Source: Rhizobium leguminosarum | Lineage (GTDB): Bacteria; Pseudomonadota; Alphaproteobacteria; Rhizobiales; Rhizobiaceae | Direction: 5' to 3' | Length of the DNA stretch: 64,000 bases | NCBI RefSeq assembly: GCF_017876795.1 | Contig: NZ_JAGIOR010000001.1 | Coordinates: 1,762,501 to 1,826,500 of the forward strand | Shown here: positions 58,092 to 64,000 of the stretch, one piece after another | Layout of the letters: every line of letters starts with the position of its first letter | How positions within the stretch are numbered: the first letter of the stretch is position 1 | Made by a program: the position numbers and the translations under genes | Notes under the pieces: generated by a model | Database searches by the model: none | The model's input: the letters and a program-made list of their open reading frames with translations, nothing else | Told to the model about the DNA's origin: nothing

Positions 58092-58978
58092 CAGGCCGCA
58101 CTCCCGGCGGTCTTGCGCACCAGAGCGGCGTAGCCGGCGGCAAGCAGCGTCACCAGCAGCGTCACGATCAACGCCAGCGACGCGCCGGAGCCCGCTCGCT
58201 GGAAGGAGAAGGCTTCCTGATAGACGAGGATCGACAGCGTGCGCGTGCTATTGGCCGGGCCACCGCGGGTCATGACCCAGATGATGTCGAACACTTTGAA
58301 GGCTTCGATCGTGCGCAGCACCAAGGCCACCATCAGCGGGCCGGCGAGATAGGGCAGGATGACGAAGCGGAAGCGGGCGAAAGCGCCGGCGCCGTCGACG
58401 AGCGAGGCGGCGGTGATGTCGCGCGGCACGGCCTGGAGTGCGGCCAGCGCGATCAGCGCCACCAGCGGGAAATTCTTCCAGCAGTCGGCGACGATGAGGG
58501 CCGCCAGCGCCGTGCCCGGTTCGCCAAGCCAGGAGCGGTAGGCGTCAAGCAGGCCGAGCTGGGTCAGCGCCGCGTTCAGCGCGCCATACTCCGGATTGTA
58601 GATCAGCCGCCAGAGCGTGGCGTTGACGACGGTCGGCAGCGCCCAGGGCAGGATCATCAGGGCGCGAAGCGCCGTGCGGCCGCGGAATTGCTGGTTCAGC
58701 AGCAGGGCGGCCAGAACGCCGATCACCATTTCGGCGGCGACCGAGACGATGGCGAACCACGCGGTGGTGATGAGCGTGCGCTGGAAATTCGAGCCGGAAA
58801 GCATCTTGGCGTAATTGTCGATGCCGACGAAGCTGCCTTCGGTGCCGACAAGCTTGGCATCGGTGAAGGAGAGGCCGACGGTATCGATCAGAGGCCAGCC
58901 GATGACCGATATCATGACCACGAGAAGCGGCAGCATCAAAAGCCACGCGCGGGTTGTCAGCCAAGTGCCCGACATCAA
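58091..58978 (-). CDS. Sugar ABC permease (MalF type)
   Basis: 295 residues, six membrane helices. EAA-loop: RDITAASLVDGAGAFARFRF followed by VILPYLAGPLMVALVLRTIE; also LPWALPTVVNATLWRLIYNP and DIIWVMTRGGPANSTRTLSI, which are typical for MalF-type CUT1 permeases. An adjoining Met two codons on is an equally good start. The gene is separated from the binding-protein gene by a strong hairpin. Confidence 0.94.
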   Translation of the reverse strand: MMSGTWLTTRAWLLMLPLLVVMISVIGWPLIDTVGLSFTDAKLVGTEGSFVGIDNYAKMLSGSNFQRTLITTAWFAIVSVAAEMVIGVLAALLLNQQFRGRTALRALMILPWALPTVVNATLWRLIYNPEYGALNAALTQLGLLDAYRSWLGEPGTALAALIVADCWKNFPLVALIALAALQAVPRDITAASLVDGAGAFARFRFVILPYLAGPLMVALVLRTIEAFKVFDIIWVMTRGGPANSTRTLSILVYQEAFSFQRAGSGASLALIVTLLVTLLAAGYAALVRKTAGSAA

Positions 58979-59010
58979 GGCGACCCTTCTTCATTCTTAA
59001 GTTTTGGAAA

Positions 59011-59035
59011 CCGGGCGACGGCGGGCGTCGCCCGG
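59011..59035 (-). terminator. Intercistronic hairpin after binding-protein gene
   Basis: CCGGGCGACG, loop GCGGG, CGTCGCCCGG: a perfect 10-bp GC-rich stem between the binding-protein and permease genes, without a T run. Such elements protect the upstream mRNA or cause partial termination, giving more binding protein than permease. Confidence 0.75.
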
Positions 59036-59049
59036 GGTTCTGAGCCGGA

Positions 59050-60288
59050 TCAGAGGCCGCTATTGTCGGCCGCCGACTTCAGCGCGTCCTCGGGAGAGGA
59101 CTGGCCAAGCAACGATTCCTGAATCGCCTGCTGCAGGGCGGTCGAAAGCTCCTGATATTTCGGTGTCGTCGGACGCGGATACATCGCGGCCAAGCCGACC
59201 TTGGCGGCGGAGATCAGCTCTTCCTGACCTTTGGTGACGGCCGGGTCCTCATAGGAGGAGGCCCAGATCGGCAGGCTGAGCTTGGCATAGGCATTCTGCG
59301 TCGCCTGTGAGGTCATGAAGCTGATGTATTTCCAGGCCTCATCCGGATGCTGGCTGGCCGAGGTGACGCCGAGGCCCATCGAGCCGTTGACGGCCGAAGC
59401 CGCGCTCTTGCCGGCCACACCCGGCGCCGGGACGACGCCGACCTTGCCAGCGACCTTGCTGTCCTTCGGATCGTTGGCCATATTGTACATATAGGTCCAG
59501 TTCAGCGCGAAGGCGGCATCGCCGTTTTCGAAGACCTTGCGGACGTCCTCTTCCAGGAATTCCTTGGAGTTCGGATTGGTCACGCCGGAGGAATAGCTGG
59601 AGACCATATATTTCAGCGCATCGAGACCGCCGCCGGTCTGGAAGGCGGGCTTACCCTCCTTCAGGAAATCGCCGCCATAGGCGCTGACGAGCGTTGTATA
59701 GTCGCAGATCGCCGCTTCGGCCTGCGACCAGCTCCAGGCGATCGGCGTAGCGAGCAGGCCCTTATCCTTGATCGTCTTTGCCTGCTCGGTCAGCTCGTCC
59801 CAGGTCTTCGGTGGAGCCTTGATGCCGGCTTTTTCAAGGATCTCCTTGTTGTAGAACAGGTATTTGGTATCGAGGATCCACGGCATGCCGAAATATTTGC
59901 CGTCAAACTGCACGGTGGTCCAGGCGCCCGGCAGCACGCCTTTCTTCATCTCGTCGGTGATGCGCGAGGAGACGTCGACCAGCACCTTGTTGGTGGCGTA
60001 TTCGGCCGGCCAGATAACATCGAAGAGGACGACGTCATAGCCGCCGCCGGAACCCTGGGCCAGCACCGTCTTGTCGTGCAGACCTTCATAGGGAACGAAT
60101 TCGAGATTGACCTTGATATCGGGGTTCGCCTTGGCGAAGGCATCGGTCATGGCGCGCACGTCGGTCTCGCTATAGGCGGCCTGCGCCATGAAAAGCGCGT
60201 TCAGCGTCGTTTCGGCGAAAGCGTGCGGTGCAAGAGATGCACCGATCAAGGCCGCACCGAGAAGCGTCTTGTTAAAGGATTTCAGCAT
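59050..60288 (-). CDS. Sugar-binding periplasmic protein (CUT1 type)
   Basis: 412 residues. Signal peptide (cleavage about AFA/ETT); SBP_bac_1 fold with AQGSGGGYDVVLFDVIWPAE, GMPWILDTKYLFYNKEILEK, FENGDAAFALNWTYMYNMAN and VNGSMGLGVTSASQHPDEAW. GGAGG lies seven bases before the ATG at 60288. It is the first gene of the catabolic operon and lies opposite the ROK regulator. The ligand is unknown; context (SIS plus PfkB) suggests an amino sugar, an Amadori compound or a similar substrate. Confidence 0.94.
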   Translation of the reverse strand: MLKSFNKTLLGAALIGASLAPHAFAETTLNALFMAQAAYSETDVRAMTDAFAKANPDIKVNLEFVPYEGLHDKTVLAQGSGGGYDVVLFDVIWPAEYATNKVLVDVSSRITDEMKKGVLPGAWTTVQFDGKYFGMPWILDTKYLFYNKEILEKAGIKAPPKTWDELTEQAKTIKDKGLLATPIAWSWSQAEAAICDYTTLVSAYGGDFLKEGKPAFQTGGGLDALKYMVSSYSSGVTNPNSKEFLEEDVRKVFENGDAAFALNWTYMYNMANDPKDSKVAGKVGVVPAPGVAGKSAASAVNGSMGLGVTSASQHPDEAWKYISFMTSQATQNAYAKLSLPIWASSYEDPAVTKGQEELISAAKVGLAAMYPRPTTPKYQELSTALQQAIQESLLGQSSPEDALKSAADNSGL

Positions 60289-60410
60289 TGCAGCCTCCAG
60301 TTTTTGACATTTACGCATTGCCGAGAGCGGGCTTCCGCCATCGGTGTTCGAGAAGTCGTCTCGGAGCGTCGTCGGAGCCCTGCGTTCCCTGGAACTCTCC
60401 GGTCCCGTAT

Positions 60411-60431
60411 TAAGTCAAGTGTCTTGACTTA
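60411..60431. promoter_or_regulatory. Operator TAAGTCAAG-TGT-CTTGACTTA
   Basis: A perfect 9-bp inverted repeat with three central bases in the divergent region between the transport operon and the ROK regulator gene. A further half site (AGTCAAG) lies near 60455. It is placed to control both promoters; very probably the ROK binding site. Confidence 0.8.
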
Positions 60432-60473
60432 TTACTTCTTCAACATTCTATTGGAGTCAAGAGGCAATTGCAC

Positions 60474-61679
60474 ATGAATGACAGCCGTCCGATCCGGGCC
60501 AAGAGCGGCACCAACCACGAGGGCACCAGTGCGCATAACCGGCGCGTGATGATCGATGCCCTGAGGATCAATGGTGCGCTTTCACGGGCCGATCTGGCGC
60601 GGGCGACATGGCTGACTAAGCAGACGGTGTCCAATATCATCGAGGAACTCGAGCGCGATGGACTCGTCCGTTCGCAGGAGCCGGTACGCAAGGGCAGGGG
60701 CCAGCCCTCGACGCCCTATCGGCTCGTGCCGGAAGGCGCTTTTGCGATCGGCCTGCAGATCGACCGGCATGTGACGCGGGCGGTCGCCGTCGATCTTGTC
60801 GGTAGCGTTCTCGTGCGCGACGAGGCTGGGCTCCCGCCTGGCGGGCCGTCGCAGGGGGCGAAGGTGATCCTCGATCTTGTCGCTAGCGTGCGTTCGAAGC
60901 TTGCCGGCGTCGTCCGGCAGTCGGAAAAGCGGCTTGTCGGCCTCGGCGCGGCCATGCCTGGGCCGTTCGGCGTCGCCGGCAGCGGTGACGATCCGTGGAT
61001 GATGGAGGCCTGGCAGAAGTTTCCGCTGTTGGAAACGCTGACCGCCGGCACCGGGCTCGATGTCGACCTGCAGAACGATGCGGCGGCGGCGGCGACCGCC
61101 GAGCGCATGGTGGGGGCGGCCCATGGGCTCGACCATGCCGTCTGCCTCTTCGTCGGCTATGGCATCGGCGCCGGGCTCATCCTGAATGGCGAGCTCTACC
61201 GCGGCGCCAACGGCAATGCCGGTGAGATCGGCATGGCGCTGCTGTTTGCCGACGGCAAATCGACGCCGCTTGAACATCGTGCCTCCCTTGCCTCGCTCTA
61301 TCAGCATCTCTCGGCCGATCCCGCCGATCCCGATCTCCACGCACGCATCAACGACCTTGCCTCAAGGGGCGATCAAAACTTCGACGCCTGGGTCGAGGCG
61401 GCGGCGGTGGACCTGCGCTGGAGCATCCATCTCCTCGAAACCCTGTTCGATCCGCAAACCGTTATCCTCTGCGGCAGCGCGCCGGAAGCGCTGGTGAACA
61501 AGTTGATTGCGGCAATCGGCCCGCTGCTGCCCTCAATCGCCGAACGTCGTGGTCGCATACTACCGCGCCTGCAGCCCGGCATGGCCGATCCGTGGTCGGT
61601 CGCCCTCGGTGCCGCCGCCGGGCCGATCAGCCACGCGTTCGATCCACGTTTTGCTGCAATTTTGAAGGATTCCCTTTAA
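60474..61679 (+). CDS. ROK-family transcriptional repressor
   Basis: 401 residues. N-terminal winged helix (about 20-80: NRRVMIDALRINGALSRADL, ARATWLTKQTVSNIIEELER, DGLVRSQ) followed by a ROK/ASKHA domain (FAIGLQIDRHVTRAVAVDLV, GLGAAMPGPFGVAGSG, VDLQNDAAAAATAERMVGA, GYGIGAGLILNGELYRGANG, NAGEIGMALL). The zinc-binding Cys cluster of NagC/Mlc-type ROK proteins is not seen. The ATG at 60474 was preferred to the TTG at 60468. It is divergent from the sugar operon with a palindromic operator between, so it is the likely local repressor, released by a sugar or its phosphate. Confidence 0.92.
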   Translation: MNDSRPIRAKSGTNHEGTSAHNRRVMIDALRINGALSRADLARATWLTKQTVSNIIEELERDGLVRSQEPVRKGRGQPSTPYRLVPEGAFAIGLQIDRHVTRAVAVDLVGSVLVRDEAGLPPGGPSQGAKVILDLVASVRSKLAGVVRQSEKRLVGLGAAMPGPFGVAGSGDDPWMMEAWQKFPLLETLTAGTGLDVDLQNDAAAAATAERMVGAAHGLDHAVCLFVGYGIGAGLILNGELYRGANGNAGEIGMALLFADGKSTPLEHRASLASLYQHLSADPADPDLHARINDLASRGDQNFDAWVEAAAVDLRWSIHLLETLFDPQTVILCGSAPEALVNKLIAAIGPLLPSIAERRGRILPRLQPGMADPWSVALGAAAGPISHAFDPRFAAILKDSL

Positions 61680-62041
61680 TTTCAGGGCTAAAACCAGGCG
61701 CTGCACAGCAGTGCAATGGCAGGAAAATAGCCGTTTTTGCAAGTTTCATGTGACGGTATCCCCGAATAGGGATGCTGCGTCGCAATATTGGCAAATATTG
61801 AAAACCCTTGAAAATCATAATTATTCGAATATAAATATAATTGTTCGGCGGTGCGCTGGGGAGGCTGGCGAGGCTTCTCCAACTATAGCCTCGGCTGTGG
61901 CAAATAACATCCAAATGAAGGTTTTGTGACGGCACGATTTCGATCGTTTCATGTCATGTAATATTCATTGGCCGCGGCAATTTGAACCAGCTAATAGGGC
62001 GTGCGCTGAAAGTGCGCGTCTCTTTTACGTTCGAGGTTCTC
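61680..62041. other. AT-rich region upstream of ugpB
   Basis: About 360 bases; the middle part (61790-61850) is AT-rich and must contain the ugpB promoter. Apart from a possible Pho box, listed separately, nothing coding was seen. Confidence 0.4.
61951..61968 (+). promoter_or_regulatory. Possible Pho box upstream of ugpB
   Basis: ATGTCAT-GTAA-TATTCAT resembles the direct-repeat PhoB site (CTGTCAT-N4-CTGTCAT): the first half matches 6 of 7, the second 4 of 7. Rhizobial ugp genes are known members of the Pho regulon, which raises the prior. Confidence 0.35.
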
Positions 62042-63397
62042 ATGCAAGCCAAGCTTCTCGGCGCCGTTGGCGCCCTTCTCGCTACAGCGTTTCTTGCTGG
62101 TCCCGCTGCCGCCGCCGATAAGACCAAGATTGACTTCTGGTTCGGCAATTCCGGTGACATCGCAAAGCGTGTCCAGGAACAGTGCGATCGGTTCAACCAG
62201 TCGCAGGCCGATTACGAAGTTGTGTGCACCAGCCAGGGCAGCTACGACGCTTCCCTGCAGAACACCATCGCTGCCTTCCGCGCCGGCAAGGAGCCGACCA
62301 TCGCTCAGGTCTCCGACGCTGGCACGCTCGACATCATGCTTTCCGGCGCCTTCTATCCGGCCAACAGACTGATGACCGACATGGGCTACACCGTCGACTG
62401 GAAAGATTATTTCTCCGGCATCGCAAACTATTATGCGACGTCGAAGGGCGAGATGTATTCCTTTCCCTTTAACTCCTCGACCGCTCTGCTCTACTGGAAC
62501 AAGGACGCCTTCGCCAAGATCGGCAAGGACCATGCTCCGGCCACCTGGCAGGAAGCCGGCGAAGACTTCAAGGCTCTGAAGGACGCAGGTTATGCTTGCC
62601 CGCTCGCCTTCGACATCTCCAACAACGAAGTCTGGCAGTACATCGAGCAGTTCGAAGCCGTTAACGGCGAAGCGATCGCGACGAAGAAGAACGGCTTTGA
62701 AGGCCTCGATGCCGAGCTGACGTTCAACAAGAACCCGCTGCTCGTCAGCTACGTCAAGGACCTCAAGTCCTGGTACGACAACAAGCTTGCCGTCATCAAG
62801 AACAAGGCCGTCGGCCAGACCTTCGTCGAAGCCTTCGCTGCGGGCGATTGCCAGGTCATCCTGACCTCGGTCGGCGACCACGGCAACGTCGGCCGCACCG
62901 CCAAGCAGGGCATGAACTGGGGTGTTTCGATGCTCCCGACCTACGACAATGCAACCCGCCACAGCTCCTACGTCGGCGGCGCTTCGCTCTGGGTTCTGAA
63001 GGGCCATTCCGACGCCGAATACAAGGCTGCCGCTGCCTTCTTCAACTTCATCGCCAAGCCGGAGGAAGCTCTGACCTGGTCGACCGTGACCGGCTATATC
63101 CCGGTTCGTAACTCCGGCTTCGAATACCTGAAGAAGCAGGGCTTCTACGACAAGGCTCCTTATGCCGGCCGCGAACTCGCCATTCAGAGCCTGACCACAT
63201 CGCCGGCTGACGACACGGCTCCGCACGGCATCCGCCTCGGCGGTCTGCTGCAGGTTCGCACCGAAATCGCCAACAGCCTGCAGGCAATCTTCGTCAACAA
63301 CGCCGACGTCCAGGCTTCGCTCGACGGTGCTGCCGAACGTGGCAACCAGCTGCTGCGTCGCTTCCAGCAGACCTACAAGAACGTTCAGCTCCCCTGA
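62042..63397 (+). CDS. ugpB: sn-Glycerol-3-phosphate-binding protein UgpB
   Basis: 451 residues. Signal peptide (cleavage about AAA/DKT). Features of UgpB: RFNQSQADYEVVCTSQGSYD, AAFRAGKEPTIAQVSDAGTL, MYSFPFNSSTALLYWNKDAF, KNGFEGLDAELTFN, VGGASLWVLKG, TGYIPVRNSGFEYLKKQGFY, GIRLGGLLQVR and the C-terminal RGNQLLRRFQQTY. It binds glycerol-3-phosphate (and glycerophosphodiesters) in the periplasm, a phosphate-starvation uptake system. GAGG precedes the ATG at 62042. ugpA follows after a hairpin and a repeat. Confidence 0.93.
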   Translation: MQAKLLGAVGALLATAFLAGPAAAADKTKIDFWFGNSGDIAKRVQEQCDRFNQSQADYEVVCTSQGSYDASLQNTIAAFRAGKEPTIAQVSDAGTLDIMLSGAFYPANRLMTDMGYTVDWKDYFSGIANYYATSKGEMYSFPFNSSTALLYWNKDAFAKIGKDHAPATWQEAGEDFKALKDAGYACPLAFDISNNEVWQYIEQFEAVNGEAIATKKNGFEGLDAELTFNKNPLLVSYVKDLKSWYDNKLAVIKNKAVGQTFVEAFAAGDCQVILTSVGDHGNVGRTAKQGMNWGVSMLPTYDNATRHSSYVGGASLWVLKGHSDAEYKAAAAFFNFIAKPEEALTWSTVTGYIPVRNSGFEYLKKQGFYDKAPYAGRELAIQSLTTSPADDTAPHGIRLGGLLQVRTEIANSLQAIFVNNADVQASLDGAAERGNQLLRRFQQTYKNVQLP

Positions 63398-63410
63398 TCG
63401 GCTGATATGA

Positions 63411-63444
63411 GCCGCACCCGGCCGCCTTGCGCGCCGGGTGCGGC
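63411..63444 (+). terminator. Strong hairpin after ugpB
   Basis: GCCGCACCCGGC, a 10-base loop, GCCGGGTGCGGC, then TTT. A perfect 12-bp GC stem fourteen bases past the ugpB stop. It probably limits read-through into ugpA, so that binding protein exceeds permease. Confidence 0.8.
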
Positions 63445-63493
63445 TTTGTAAGCTCTCTTAATCGGTCGCGGATGCGAACTGCCGCCTGCGCTA

Positions 63494-63596
63494 CTGCATA
63501 ATTCCTTAAATCGGAATCGATTTAAGGGTAAAATTATGCAGCAACTCAAAGTGTTACAGCGTCGTTTGCGCGTCTGAAAGAGGCGCGGCGCTGTAA
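63494..63596. repeat. RIME-like composite palindromic repeat
   Basis: Two nested hairpins. First, CTGCATAATT...AATTATGCAG with an inner CTTAAATCG/CGATTTAAG pair (63494-63541). Second, TTACAGCG...CGCTGTAA (63554-63596). I recall near-identical copies in many rhizobial intergenic regions. It sits between ugpB and ugpA within one operon. Confidence 0.75.
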
Positions 63597-63623
63597 ACCA
63601 AATCATGGCGAAAACGACCTCTC

Positions 63624-64000
63624 ATGGAAAAGCGCGTCACTTTCTCCTCGACGACGATCGGACTGCTCTTCGCATTTCCGATGCTGTTGCTGATCTTCGT
63701 CTTCTTCTATTGGCCGAGCGCGCAGGCGCTGTATTGGGCATTCACGCTCGAGCAGCCATGGGGCGGCGGCAATGCCTGGGTCGGTTTCGACAATTTCAAA
63801 CAGCTGCTCAGCGATCCGATCTATTGGGACTCGATTTCCCGCAGCATGATCTTCGGTTTCAGCTCGACGGCGATCGCCATGGGAATGGCGCTCATCCTGG
63901 CACTGTTGACGGATCGTGAACTGCGCGGCCACAAAATTTACCGGTCGGTCTTCATCTGGCCTTACGCGATTGCCGCGCCCGCTCTCGGTCTCGCCTTCCG
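63624..64000 (+). CDS. ugpA: Glycerol-3-phosphate ABC permease UgpA, 3' end outside window
   Basis: The first 125 codons of a MalF-type permease: MEKRVTFSSTTIGLLFAFPM, LLLIFVFFYWPSAQALYWAF, QPWGGGNAWVGFDNFKQLLS, IYWDSISRSMIFGF, then a second and third membrane helix (IAMGMALILALLTDRELRGH, SVFIWPYAIAAPALGLAF). These are characteristic of UgpA. It runs off the end of the window. Confidence 0.9.
   Translation, partial: MEKRVTFSSTTIGLLFAFPMLLLIFVFFYWPSAQALYWAFTLEQPWGGGNAWVGFDNFKQLLSDPIYWDSISRSMIFGFSSTAIAMGMALILALLTDRELRGHKIYRSVFIWPYAIAAPALGLAF

Overview
The window looks like a plasmid or other accessory replicon segment of a Rhizobium (R. leguminosarum/R. etli group). The reasons are a thiCOSGE operon of the kind known on R. 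etli plasmids, RIME-like rhizobial palindromes near 12.9 kb and 63.5 kb, a ugpB/ugpA transporter of rhizobial type, a plasmid-style surface-polysaccharide cluster, and many insertion sequences. GC content is high except in two AT-rich promoter regions near 32.5 kb and 42.6 kb. This assignment is inference from gene content; no database was searched.

Layout. 1-7.5 kb is an IS graveyard: two IS5-type transposases, an IS110 start fragment, two decayed IS6-type elements, a piece of a third IS6-type transposase, and an IS3 element cut by an IS5 element. It surrounds an omptin-family outer-membrane protease, a BON-domain protein and a GntR/FCD regulator remnant. 7.6-12.3 kb is the thiamine operon thiC-thiO-thiS-thiG-thiE (minus strand) with a candidate THI-box riboswitch that lies inside a small secreted-protein ORF. 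13-21.2 kb is carbon metabolism: a glycoamylase-like protein, an internally deleted GH94/cyclic-glucan-synthase remnant, phosphoketolase (xfp), a CBS-BON protein, then pta and ackA on the other strand. Together xfp, pta and ackA convert xylulose-5-P/fructose-6-P to acetyl-P, acetyl-CoA, acetate and ATP. 21.3-27.3 kb holds an ABC transporter with a dead nucleotide-binding domain, a class III cyclase/TPR protein and a PQQ glucose dehydrogenase. 27.5-31 kb holds an acyltransferase gene split by an IS1031-type element, plus a second copy of that IS type.

31.1-48.6 kb is an apparently complete Wzx/Wzy-type exopolysaccharide locus: priming sugar transferase, five glycosyltransferases, polymerase, Wzz-like co-polymerase, outer-membrane export protein, flippase, GH16 glycanase and a Crp/Fnr-type regulator. 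Its regulatory head (a priming-transferase gene divergent from the Crp/Fnr gene) exists twice. The copy at 41.7-43.6 kb is intact. The copy at 31.6-32.9 kb is decayed, but it retains a perfect TGTGA-N6-TCACA site, and the intact copy has a diverged counterpart at the same place. A small membrane protein is also duplicated.

48.7-50.2 kb is an IS5-type element with a passenger ORF. 50.6-54.2 kb is a repeat-rich autotransporter broken by two frameshifts and one stop codon. 54.2-61.7 kb is a sugar ABC-transport and catabolism operon (binding protein, two permeases, SIS isomerase/deaminase-like protein, PfkB kinase, MalK-like ATPase) next to a divergent ROK repressor with a perfect palindromic operator. 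61.7-64 kb is ugpB and the start of ugpA, separated by a strong hairpin and a rhizobial repeat.
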